From Lactobacillus melliventris (lineage in GTDB: Bacteria > Bacillota > Bacilli > Lactobacillales > Lactobacillaceae): a DNA stretch of 64,000 nt. The notes under the pieces are model-generated. The model saw nothing but the letters and a program-made list of their open reading frames with translations. It was not told the DNA's origin and made no database searches. A program made the translations under genes and the position numbers. Shown here one piece after another: positions 25,534 through 33,332 of the stretch (within the stretch, counting starts at the first letter, position 1; each line of letters begins with the position of its first letter). The stretch covers positions 186,001-250,000 of the forward strand of contig NZ_JAAEEB010000004.1 of NCBI RefSeq assembly GCF_013346935.1, written 5' to 3'.

Positions 25534-25542
25534 TGATATAAT
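25534..25542 (+). promoter_or_regulatory. Extended -10 promoter of the second GntR gene
   Basis: TGATATAAT contains a perfect TATAAT (25537-25542) with TG extension. A TTGACA at 25510-25515 is 21 bases away, too far for normal use. The leader to the start codon is about 140 bases. Confidence 0.5.
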
Positions 25543-25686
25543 AAATTTTGCATTATAAAGAAGTAATTTTTTTAATAATTTATCAACACGTCACATCTAT
25601 ATCAAAATAAATTTGATAAAATTACTTTAAATATAACTAAATGTTTTCAATTAATTCCGAATTAATCTATCTAAGGAGTGGCTATC

Positions 25687-26424
25687 TTGTCGGCTATAAG
25701 GAAAGAAGAATTGATAGCTAAAGATATTCAATACCAAATTGAACAAGGCTTCATTAAATATGAGCAAAAATTGACTGAACGTACTACAGCCAAAAATTAT
25801 TCAGTGTCTCGTGGAACTGCTAGAATGGCGCTAAAAAGACTGGAAAAGCAAGGATTGATCTCTCGCAAACCGGCAGCAGGTTACTTTGTTAACTACCGTA
25901 AGCATGAGCCTCTTTTAAATTTGATTAATTCTTTTTCAAATAAACTTGATTACCTTAATATTTCTCAACATGACACCAAATATGAAATACTAAGATATAA
26001 ATTTATCGACACTGACAAGGAGCTTTCTGAAAAATTAAAAGTTTTATTGGGAACAAAAATTCTACTAATAACTCTCAGATCAGTTGAAAAAGAATCAAAC
26101 GGTTATGTAGTTTATCGAATCTTTTTACCAATTGACAACAGTTTTTCAATGAGTAGTGAAGAAATGATCTTCAATAAAATTAAGGAAAAACTACAAACGG
26201 CGCAAGATGCAGATGTTACTTTAAACTTCTGTTTTGCTGATAAGCTAATTGCTAAAGCTCTTCACGTCAAAGTGCAGGATCCTTTGCTATCTGTTGAAAC
26301 TACATTTACCACTACAAGCAATCAGACTTGTTTTTTTATAGAACAATATAGTGACGCCAAAAATACGGTAAGTATTATGCCGTCTCAGATAATAAGTGAA
26401 AAACTTGGTACATTTAATGAATAA
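25687..26424 (+). CDS. GntR/HutC-family regulator with UTRA-like domain
   Basis: Transcription factor (245 aa) with a GntR winged helix (about 1-70: TTAKNYSVSRGTARMALKRLEKQGLISRKPAAGYFV) and an effector domain of UTRA size. Start: AAGGAG at 25673-25678 is 8 bases before a TTG at 25687; the GTG at 25678 overlaps the ribosome site and is unlikely. The next gene, another GntR, starts within its stop codon, so the two are translated together and may act jointly. Its target is not evident nearby; the PTS operon at 28-33 kb and the MupG-like cluster at 39-43 kb lack their own GntR gene and are candidates. Confidence 0.82.
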   Translation: MSAIRKEELIAKDIQYQIEQGFIKYEQKLTERTTAKNYSVSRGTARMALKRLEKQGLISRKPAAGYFVNYRKHEPLLNLINSFSNKLDYLNISQHDTKYEILRYKFIDTDKELSEKLKVLLGTKILLITLRSVEKESNGYVVYRIFLPIDNSFSMSSEEMIFNKIKEKLQTAQDADVTLNFCFADKLIAKALHVKVQDPLLSVETTFTTTSNQTCFFIEQYSDAKNTVSIMPSQIISEKLGTFNE

Positions 26425-27154
26425 AATTTCTTATAAAGCTCCTTTATACGAACAAATTGAACACCTTTTATACGAAAAAATTAGAACTCAAGAGTATTTA
26501 CCGGGGCAAAAAATACCTAGTGAGCGTGAACTGGCGGAACACTATAAAATAAGCAGGACTACCACAAAGCGTGCTATCAATTCCTTAGTTGAACACGGGT
26601 TATTAGTGAGAAAACTGGGAAAAGGAACTTTCGTCGTCAGTGGTATTGACCAACGCTTTAATATTTCATTTGACAGTTCCCGTTCCCTGACCAATTCAAT
26701 GTCTCTTAAAGGAATTATTATCACAAACAAACAAATTAAATTTTTTACTAATATTGATTCAAAATTTTTAAGGCAAAAATTAGCTCTTAATGAAACTGAG
26801 CCCGTTTATGGGGTTCAACGTTTAAAGTTACATTGTGGCAAACCCTTTGCACTTGAAAATTCCTTTGTTCCGGGAAAGTTCTTCCCTAACTTTTATCAAA
26901 TTGATTTTAATAATATCGGTTTATACGATTATATTGAAAGCATGGGACATTTTTTAAAGGCACATCAAACTTATCAGCAACTCGAAACCTTGATGCCCGT
27001 GGAAGCAAAACTATTACAAATTAGTACCAACTCATTTGTTTTCAAATCCTGTTATTCAACCGCCGATCAAAATCAAGATATCATTGAATATACTGAAAGC
27101 TACGTCATTGCAAGCGAAGGCTCAATCCGTTATCACATAGACCTCAGTAAGTAA
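26417..27154 (+). CDS. GntR/HutC-family regulator with UTRA domain, coupled to the previous one
   Basis: Transcription factor (245 aa) with N-terminal winged helix (SERELAEHYKISRTTTKRAI, then GKGTFVVSG) and C-terminal UTRA domain (about 85-245). The ATG at 26417 overlaps the preceding stop as ATGAATAA with no separate ribosome site, so translation is probably coupled; a GTG at 26396 is an alternative. It converges on the MFS gene, with three bases between stop codons. Two GntR proteins from one transcript suggest either two effectors for one operon or two separate target operons. Confidence 0.83.
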   Translation: MNKISYKAPLYEQIEHLLYEKIRTQEYLPGQKIPSERELAEHYKISRTTTKRAINSLVEHGLLVRKLGKGTFVVSGIDQRFNISFDSSRSLTNSMSLKGIIITNKQIKFFTNIDSKFLRQKLALNETEPVYGVQRLKLHCGKPFALENSFVPGKFFPNFYQIDFNNIGLYDYIESMGHFLKAHQTYQQLETLMPVEAKLLQISTNSFVFKSCYSTADQNQDIIEYTESYVIASEGSIRYHIDLSK

Positions 27155-27157
27155 AAA

Positions 27158-28324
27158 TTATATTTTTTTAGAAAATACCGGCCAGGAAAAAATAACCAAA
27201 GCAAATAAAGCCATTAATATACAGATTAAGAATAAAAATTCGTAATTGGAATTATCAATAATCAGTGCTCCAAACAGTGGGCCTATTGCTTTACCTAGAG
27301 CGCTAAACATTTGAACTCTGCCCTGATAATAACCAGTTAAACTTCTGGGTGATTCAATGTCTACAAAGCTGGCAACCCCTGGAAAAAGCAATATCTCTCC
27401 TAGTGTGAGTAAACACATAGATGTCACATAGAGGCCATAATTGTCTTTAAAAGGTAATAATAAAAGTGCAAAAGACAATAGCAGCAATAAGATTCCCATA
27501 TTTAGGCGACCTCTAATGTGATTTAATAACAATTCATCAAAATGAGTAACAACAGGTTGAAATAAAACAATTAAAATTGCATTAAATGTCCAGAGAAAGC
27601 TGTAACTTTTAACTTTAAAGCCTTTTTCTACCATAAAAGTTGAAAGATTGCTCTGCCATTGTTCATAAATGAGCCAACAAATTAAAACCATGACAAGAGC
27701 GCCTAAAATCTTGGGTGTTAATTTTCCCTTTTTTATTGCTTGCTTTCTGTCGCCCATTGTTTGGTCAAACTGAATATTATAATTAATAACAGCTACCACT
27801 AAAAATAATATTTGAATTATTGTTGCAATGGCAAATACGTAGCCAATTCCCAAAGGCATAATATATCCGACTGTGAGCGTTCCAAAAACTAAACCAAAGT
27901 TTGACGCAAAGTATAAAAGGTTAAATACATAGCTGGAACGATGATTTCCGACTCTAGTCGCCAAGGAATTTTCACAAGTTACAGAAATACCGTTTGCAAG
28001 ACCAGACAAAATGAGCAATAAAGCATAGGCCGGCCAAGCATGAAAAAAGATAAGTCCGCCTAAGGCAAATATATTTAGAGCTATCCCTAGTAAAATAGAA
28101 TAGTATGGACTCCAGCTATCAAACAATTTACCACCAATCAAACTACCTAACATAGTGGCAAACTGATTTAAAAATAGGACGGATGCTGCAATTACCAAGC
28201 TTTTATGTAATGTTTCATGGATATAAATTGTGTTTAAAGGCCAAATAAAACTCATTGCAGTATTAGTAATTAAAACACCAAGAAGTAGCCACTTTAAAGA
28301 AATAGACTGTCTTTTTTTTAACAC
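27158..28324 (-). CDS. MFS transporter (DHA1-type)
   Basis: Membrane transporter (388 aa) with about 12 hydrophobic segments, including S-L-I-G-G-K-L-F-D-S between segments 2 and 3 (the MFS G-x-x-x-D-R loop region) and A-L-G-K-A-I-G-P-L-F-G-A in segment 11. It resembles drug/H+ antiporters of the MdtG type; the substrate is unknown. Start: the GTG at 28324 has AAGG 8 bases upstream, whereas the GTG at 28333 abuts the ribosome site. It sits downstream of the 28-33 kb PTS operon, beyond a terminator, so it is probably independent of it. Confidence 0.75.
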   Translation of the reverse strand: MLKKRQSISLKWLLLGVLITNTAMSFIWPLNTIYIHETLHKSLVIAASVLFLNQFATMLGSLIGGKLFDSWSPYYSILLGIALNIFALGGLIFFHAWPAYALLLILSGLANGISVTCENSLATRVGNHRSSYVFNLLYFASNFGLVFGTLTVGYIMPLGIGYVFAIATIIQILFLVVAVINYNIQFDQTMGDRKQAIKKGKLTPKILGALVMVLICWLIYEQWQSNLSTFMVEKGFKVKSYSFLWTFNAILIVLFQPVVTHFDELLLNHIRGRLNMGILLLLLSFALLLLPFKDNYGLYVTSMCLLTLGEILLFPGVASFVDIESPRSLTGYYQGRVQMFSALGKAIGPLFGALIIDNSNYEFLFLICILMALFALVIFSWPVFSKKI

Positions 28325-28354
28325 TTTTTTCACCTTGTTTTTTATTTAAAAAAC

Positions 28355-28390
28355 AAAAAGAAATGAGTTTATTTAATCTCATTTCTTTTT
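28355..28390 (-). terminator. Terminator of the EIIABCD/double-SIS operon
   Basis: A 13-bp stem (AAAAAGAAATGAG at 28355-28367 with its complement at 28378-28390) and a 10-nt loop, 25 bases after the EIID stop. The A/T-rich ends would allow use on either strand. Confidence 0.85.
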
Positions 28391-28414
28391 GATGACTCTT
28401 AAATTAAATATTAG

Positions 28415-29248
28415 TTAGACTCCTAATATATTAAAGTAAGCTCCTGCTATACTTACGATTAAGACAATCAACATAATCAGTAATGGATTCATTTTCTTCT
28501 TAAGCATCCAATACATCACACCAAATAGTGCTAGTACACCCAATCCAGGGGCGATACCATCAAGTAGTCCTTGGATCGTCTGGGCGCCCTTACCGGAACC
28601 TATTTTTGTAATAAAGTTAATTTTTGACATGCTCATCGTCATGCCACCAACAACCATGATCCCCATGATTGAAGCATATTCCATAACCTTATCCATAATA
28701 CCGGACTTCTTTAGTTTATCAATCACGTTTGAACCAAGACCGTATCCTAAAAAAGTCATGATATATCTGATTATAAAATGTGGTACATCAAAAATTATCA
28801 AGAAAAGTAAAGGTCCCAATATATTTCCCTGCATTGCTAAGGAAGTACCAACACCAGTAGCTAGTATTCTTAATGTTCCCCAGAAGAAAGCATCACCAAC
28901 TCCTGATAAAGGACCCATCATAGCGAGTTTCACAGCCGAAATTGATTGCGTATCAAAATCTGGATCACTCGCATTTTGCTCTTCCATAGCAGTAGCAATG
29001 CCTTCTGGTAAAGTAATAATATACGGAGTAACATTATAAACTTCTAGACTTCGCGTCAATGCAGCTGATAAATCTTCTTTTTTAGGATAAAGCTTCTTTA
29101 AGATTGGAATCATGGCAAAAGTATAGCCAACATTCATCATTCTTTCGTAGTTCCACAAATGCTCTGTTGGAATACTGCGCCAAAATACTTTTTGTAGATC
29201 CTTTTTAGTTATTTTACCTTTATATTCAGGCTGTATTTTAAAACTCAT
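28415..29248 (-). CDS. PTS mannose-family EIID
   Basis: Membrane subunit EIID (277 aa): F-W-R-S-I-P-T-E-H-L-W-N-Y-E-R near the N-terminus, MMGPLSGVGDAFFWGTLR in the middle and hydrophobic C-terminal segments. Start: the ATG at 29248 has AAGGAG 9 bases upstream and overlaps the EIIC stop by 11 bases; an in-frame ATG at 29338 lies deep inside EIIC and is not credible. It is the last gene of the operon SIS-SIS-A-B-C-D. Confidence 0.88.
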   Translation of the reverse strand: MSFKIQPEYKGKITKKDLQKVFWRSIPTEHLWNYERMMNVGYTFAMIPILKKLYPKKEDLSAALTRSLEVYNVTPYIITLPEGIATAMEEQNASDPDFDTQSISAVKLAMMGPLSGVGDAFFWGTLRILATGVGTSLAMQGNILGPLLFLIIFDVPHFIIRYIMTFLGYGLGSNVIDKLKKSGIMDKVMEYASIMGIMVVGGMTMSMSKINFITKIGSGKGAQTIQGLLDGIAPGLGVLALFGVMYWMLKKKMNPLLIMLIVLIVSIAGAYFNILGV

Positions 29249-30050
29249 CGAAACCATCTCCTTGTTCTTCTGTTGCTTGTCCTGTGGCGGGTTCAGTGGC
29301 TGTATCTTGTCCTTTCTTATCATCTTTTCTCTCAACAAAGATGTACATTACAATGATGATTAAAGCAGCAAATAAAGCTACACCTGTTGTTGACAAGTTG
29401 CCGTAAGCAACCATGAAGAAACCAATGAAAAAGAACACAGCAACTTTCTTGTTCATTATCATTTGTGCTAACATGGCAAATCCTAATGCTGGCAGTAACC
29501 CTGAAGCAATAGTCATTCCCGTCGAGATAAATTTAGGCATATTGCTGAGTAAAGTAGTAACCGCATGTTGACCAAAGTAAAATGCTGTTGGCACAATAAC
29601 TAAGCCTGGTAATTTACCAGCATAACCACCAAGGATCATATTACGTGCAATTGCCTTAGTATCTCCATCCTGGGCGTTTTTATCAATTCTGTGAACAAAG
29701 ATCAACTTTAGTGGCTGACCAATTGCAGTTTCTAAAGCCAATACTATAGTAGCAATTGGAATACCCAATGTTAAAGCTGCAGCTGAATCCGCATGTGCTT
29801 GGATTGCCAAAGCAGTTCCTAAAATAGTTCCAGAAACCATGTCAGGCGGAATATAAGCACCAATTGAAACTGAACCTACCATGGCCAGTTCCATGGCACC
29901 ACCCATAATGATGCCGTCTTTTAAATCGCCCAATACCAGTCCTGTTAACATCCCCATAACTAGTGGACGTTGAATTAAACTCGTACCAGTAAAAGCATCA
30001 CTATAGCCAATTAAAGCCACAATGAAAATCAAAAATGTTTTTAAAATCAT
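29238..30050 (-). CDS. PTS mannose-family EIIC
   Basis: Membrane subunit EIIC (270 aa), hydrophobic throughout, with D-G-I-I-M-G-G-A-M-E-L-A-M-V-G-S, GTALAIQAH and G-L-L-P-A-L-G-F-A-M-L-A-Q. It ends in a charged cytoplasmic tail rich in Gln, Thr and Glu, longer than in the two other EIIC proteins here. AGGAGAT precedes the ATG. Confidence 0.88.
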   Translation of the reverse strand: MILKTFLIFIVALIGYSDAFTGTSLIQRPLVMGMLTGLVLGDLKDGIIMGGAMELAMVGSVSIGAYIPPDMVSGTILGTALAIQAHADSAAALTLGIPIATIVLALETAIGQPLKLIFVHRIDKNAQDGDTKAIARNMILGGYAGKLPGLVIVPTAFYFGQHAVTTLLSNMPKFISTGMTIASGLLPALGFAMLAQMIMNKKVAVFFFIGFFMVAYGNLSTTGVALFAALIIIVMYIFVERKDDKKGQDTATEPATGQATEEQGDGFDEF

Positions 30051-30072
30051 TTAGAACATCTCCTTTACCGCT

Positions 30073-30540
30073 CTAAATTACGTTTTTAGCCTCAATCTTG
30101 TTTTCCGTAGGTACCATTTGGATAAAGACATCAACCCCTTCATCAATTAATTCTTTAATTGTTCGTTTTTCGTCTTCATTAATATAAATACTCTTGCTAA
30201 TCTTTTGCTTGCCGTCACCAAATGAGATATTGCCCAAATTAACTGATTTAATATTAAATTCACGAGCTAACTTGGCCGCTATTTCAACAGTTTCACAAAT
30301 AATGAATAAACTGTAGCGATCGGTTTTGCCACTCTTGATGACATCAATTGCACCTTGTGTGTCCTTTACTACTACCTTGACACCACTGGGCTTAGCCAAA
30401 GCAAGCATTTGCAATCTTAATTTATCATTTTTCAAAGTGTCACTAACTAGCAAGAGTGCATCAGCCCCAAGAGTTCCTGTCCATGACACAGCGACTTGAC
30501 CATGCAATAGACGGTAATCAACTCTGATCATTTTAATCAT
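30073..30540 (-). CDS. PTS mannose-family EIIB
   Basis: Phosphocarrier EIIB (155 aa) with active-site H13 in RVDYRLLHGQVAVSW. It lies 13 bases after EIIA and 22 before EIIC. A GGGG-type ribosome site precedes the ATG. Confidence 0.88.
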   Translation of the reverse strand: MIKMIRVDYRLLHGQVAVSWTGTLGADALLLVSDTLKNDKLRLQMLALAKPSGVKVVVKDTQGAIDVIKSGKTDRYSLFIICETVEIAAKLAREFNIKSVNLGNISFGDGKQKISKSIYINEDEKRTIKELIDEGVDVFIQMVPTENKIEAKNVI

Positions 30541-30553
30541 TTAAAACATCCCC

Positions 30554-30973
30554 TTAGAAATCATCACTTAAACTACTCGTTTGTTTAGTGAGTGTTTGAT
30601 TTACATACTGAATCCCATTTTTTGCTTCTGCAATTGTCTTTTGGATTGTTTCATCCAAGTTTTTTTCATTTGACAATAATAGTTGCACTATCATTGGTAA
30701 ATTGACTCCCGAGATGATATGCAGATTCTGGTATTGATCTAACATTTTCCCTAATGTTGTATTAACGCTGCCACCAAGGATATCTGTTAGCACAACAACA
30801 GGCTCAGAAGAATGTTTTGCTAAAAATTCAGCAATCATTTTTTGATAATCTAAATGTTCATCAGTATAAGCTGCTATAGCATGTAAATTTTTTTGCGGGC
30901 CCATAATAAATTCCGCTGTTTTTTTCACACCAACTGCCATCTCTTCATGCGTACATATCAATACTTGAACCAT
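30554..30973 (-). CDS. PTS mannose-family EIIA
   Basis: Phosphocarrier EIIA (139 aa), phosphorylated at H9 (LICTHEEMA). LTDILGGSVNTTL is the conserved D-x-x-G-G-S segment. It starts 3 bases after the upstream SIS gene stop, so the two are coupled. It is third in the operon. Confidence 0.88.
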   Translation of the reverse strand: MVQVLICTHEEMAVGVKKTAEFIMGPQKNLHAIAAYTDEHLDYQKMIAEFLAKHSSEPVVVLTDILGGSVNTTLGKMLDQYQNLHIISGVNLPMIVQLLLSNEKNLDETIQKTIAEAKNGIQYVNQTLTKQTSSLSDDF

Positions 30974-30976
30974 TTT

Positions 30977-32047
30977 TTACTCCTTGTTGTTTTGACTATA
31001 ATTTTTAGTAGTAATTGCGTCCATAAATTTTTCTGCCAGCGGATGAGATTTTTCCGTACTCAGTGCGGGCATCATTGAGGCAACAATAACTTGGAAAAAT
31101 GGTATTACGGCCAGAGAACACAGATCTGTAATCAACGGTTTGGTAATATTAATAACGTTTTGCTCTTTTGGTTCACTGTCAAACGTGATCAAATATCTTC
31201 TTGAAGTTACTACAGCTAGTTTTTCATAAATACTGGAAATTCGTGAGCTGTGTTGCAGATTATCAATTAAAAACACCGTATATTTTGGGCTTAGTTGAAT
31301 ATCTGGTCCATGCATAAATTCTTCAACTTCATAATGCATCGTAGGAATTTTCAAAGTTTCTTGGAATTTAAGAGCAGCTTCTCTGGCAACACCCAGGTTC
31401 ATATTATTACCGCAAATAAAAGTTGGGCCCATTTCAGCAAGCTCCAGGAAGTGCTCATTGACAAAATCAATTCCCTTATCTACTGTGCTAGACATAACAT
31501 TAGCTAATTGGATAAATTCATCATCAGTGTTATGTTCACGATCACCTTTAATAGCAACTTCATTTGCAAAGAGGGCTAAATAAAGAATTAAGGTTGACAA
31601 ACCGATGGTCACATAACCAACCGTTTCAACGCCTACACCGTAATCAATTACGTAATCAGCATTACCAGCAGCCTGACTATGAACATTACCTGTCAATAAA
31701 ATAGTTTGGTGGCTTAACTTTTTCATGTAATTCATCGCATGCAGAATATTGGTAGAAGCCCCACTTTGAGATATAAAGAATACGAATGTTTTGTTAAAAT
31801 TAATTGGTTCTATCAGTTCATACAATTCAGGGGTTATTACCGATACAGGACATCCTAAACGTTTAACCATATATGGTTGTGCCATTTTTGCAGCATTCAT
31901 AGATGATCCAGACGCAACTATGATAACGCTTACAAAATTTTGATCACAAAAAAGTTTTACTAATGGTGTAACTAAACTTTCTTTATCATTAATGTTTTCT
32001 TTAACTTTTTGTGGTGACGCTTTAACATAATCCAGCATTTTCATCAT
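30977..32047 (-). CDS. Tandem SIS-domain deglycase/isomerase, second gene of operon
   Basis: Cytoplasmic enzyme (356 aa) with two SIS domains. ASGSSMN (45-51) and ISQSGAST (92-99) bind sugar phosphate. The Glu/His catalytic pair is E230 (KFQETL) and H246 (EEFMHGPD), spaced 16 as in GlmS and in the deglycase FraB. Start: GGAAG lies 5 bases before the ATG at 32047; an adjacent ATG at 32044 is equally possible, and an upstream one at 32092 has no ribosome site. With the other SIS gene and EIIABCD it gives the gene set of the Salmonella gfr operon, where two SIS deglycases process glucoselysine- and fructoselysine-phosphate. Substrate here is inferred. Confidence 0.78.
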   Translation of the reverse strand: MMKMLDYVKASPQKVKENINDKESLVTPLVKLFCDQNFVSVIIVASGSSMNAAKMAQPYMVKRLGCPVSVITPELYELIEPINFNKTFVFFISQSGASTNILHAMNYMKKLSHQTILLTGNVHSQAAGNADYVIDYGVGVETVGYVTIGLSTLILYLALFANEVAIKGDREHNTDDEFIQLANVMSSTVDKGIDFVNEHFLELAEMGPTFICGNNMNLGVAREAALKFQETLKIPTMHYEVEEFMHGPDIQLSPKYTVFLIDNLQHSSRISSIYEKLAVVTSRRYLITFDSEPKEQNVINITKPLITDLCSLAVIPFFQVIVASMMPALSTEKSHPLAEKFMDAITTKNYSQNNKE

Positions 32048-32080
32048 ATTCACTTCCAAACTAAAAATTTGAACAAAAAG

Positions 32081-32100
32081 CGGGATACACAAGTATCCCG
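32081..32100 (-). terminator. Terminator-like hairpin inside the operon
   Basis: CGGGATAC (32081-32088) and GTATCCCG (32093-32100) form a perfect 8-bp stem with a 4-nt loop, followed on the minus strand by CTTTTTGTT. It lies between the two SIS genes, leaving no room for a new promoter, so it should reduce but not stop downstream expression, or protect the upstream RNA from 3' decay. Confidence 0.75.
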
Positions 32101-32113
32101 TCTTTTTATCATA

Positions 32114-33142
32114 CTAATATTCGAATTGACGATAATATCTTCTGTAGTTTTTATTATGCTTTGTATAAACTTGGTAGTGATTTGTTAATCTGTCTGTTAA
32201 TAGAGAGTTAACAATCCATGGAATAACCAAATGTCTAAACTTATCATCAACACTTAAACTATATTCTTTTGTATCAATTACATAATGTTCAGCGCCAATC
32301 TTTTCACAGAAACGTTGTACACGAACGTCTTGCTTTCTAAATTCGTCTTCACCTTCGACAATGAAAACTGGTACACCCTTTTCAACCAACTCAAGAGTAC
32401 CATGGAAGAATTTTGCACTGGTAATTGGGCGTGTTCTTACCCATTGCATTTCTTCAAGCAGACATTCAGCGAATAATTCAGTTTCACCCCACAAAGCTCC
32501 TGAACCGGTGAAAATAGTGTAAGGAGCCTTGTAACATTTATGAGCAATCTCATCAGCTTTTGGTTCGAATTTCTTTCTGATGTCCAGCAAATCCTTAAAG
32601 ACATTTTTCAGTTGATCAGCAAACTGAGGGTAGTCTGGAAAATCACCATGTTTATAAAGCAAGCTGTAAACTAACATAGCTTCTGCCATATAGTAGTTTT
32701 GTCCAGAACCTGTTGAGCCATTTACTTCGATCACAGTTGGTGCCATTCCACCTAATTCACCGCTCTTTTTAGTAAACGCAATTAATCTAATATCATCTTT
32801 TATTAACCACTGTGCAGCTTCGATAATCTCTGGAGTATTACCACTGTCACTTGCAGTAATAACAATTGTATCTTTGGTCAAATCACGTGGATGGACTGCA
32901 TTTAAGTCGGCAGCATTAATCACTTTAACAGGTAAATCTGACATTCTATTAGCTGCATATGCAAACTGGTACAATTCAAACTCAGTTCCACCTATTCCCA
33001 TCAGATAGATATTTTTATATCCTTCTTGGGTTAGCTTGTCAGCCAGCTCTTCAATTTCTGACCTCTTGGAATAGACCATTTCACCGTCTTTTAGATAGGC
33101 TTCTGGGTTAAAATTGATTAGTTCTACTTTTTCTGTTTCCAT
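32114..33142 (-). CDS. FrlB/FraB-like SIS deglycase, first gene of operon
   Basis: Cytoplasmic enzyme (342 aa) of the sugar-amine-6-phosphate deglycase type. Residues include GIGGTEF (49-55) and TASDSGNTPE (96-105). The catalytic pair E231 and H247 (EMQWVRTRPITSAKFFHGT) keeps the 16-residue spacing of FraB E214/H230, and FFHGTLE is characteristic of that group. Such enzymes split phosphorylated Amadori products into a hexose phosphate and the amine or amino acid. It heads an operon with a second SIS gene and a mannose-family PTS. GGGAGG precedes the ATG. An amino-sugar isomerase is the main alternative. Confidence 0.78.
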   Translation of the reverse strand: METEKVELINFNPEAYLKDGEMVYSKRSEIEELADKLTQEGYKNIYLMGIGGTEFELYQFAYAANRMSDLPVKVINAADLNAVHPRDLTKDTIVITASDSGNTPEIIEAAQWLIKDDIRLIAFTKKSGELGGMAPTVIEVNGSTGSGQNYYMAEAMLVYSLLYKHGDFPDYPQFADQLKNVFKDLLDIRKKFEPKADEIAHKCYKAPYTIFTGSGALWGETELFAECLLEEMQWVRTRPITSAKFFHGTLELVEKGVPVFIVEGEDEFRKQDVRVQRFCEKIGAEHYVIDTKEYSLSVDDKFRHLVIPWIVNSLLTDRLTNHYQVYTKHNKNYRRYYRQFEY

Positions 33143-33212
33143 TTTTTACCTCCCAAGTAAAAAAACAAGATAAAACAAAATTGGATATTTAATAAGTCCG
33201 ATTTCACTTTTA

Positions 33213-33240
33213 AGTGTACCAGTTTTTAGAAATAAATCAA
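33213..33240 (-). promoter_or_regulatory. Promoter of the double-SIS PTS operon
   Basis: TTGATT (33235-33240) and TACACT (33213-33218) are 16 bases apart on the minus strand, with a TG extension before the -10 box. CACTT-TT-AAGTG (33205-33216) overlaps the -10 and start region and may be an operator. Confidence 0.65.
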
Positions 33241-33248
33241 CACTTTTT

Positions 33249-33262
33249 TTAAATCGCTTTCA
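33249..33262. promoter_or_regulatory. cre-like box upstream of the double-SIS operon promoter
   Basis: On the minus strand TGAAAGCGATTTAA has one mismatch to TGWNANCGNTNWCA. It is 8 bases upstream of the -35 box, a position compatible with either repression or activation by CcpA. Confidence 0.5.
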
Positions 33263-33281
33263 ATTATTTTGGTAGAAAAAA

Positions 33282-33309
33282 ACTAATCCAAAACTAGCTT
33301 TGAATTAGT
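33282..33309 (-). terminator. Terminator of the triple ABC cluster
   Basis: A stem of about 13 positions (33282-33294 with 33297-33309; core ACTAAT and ATTAGT), a very short loop and a T7 tail on the minus strand, 23 bases after the last ABC stop. Confidence 0.8.
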
Positions 33310-33332
33310 CTTCTACTTATTAATTTCTTCTC

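Noticed and set aside
25510-25542. TTGACA plus TATAAT before the second GntR gene as a classical promoter
   Set aside because: The hexamers are 21 bases apart, outside the working range; only the extended -10 box was kept.
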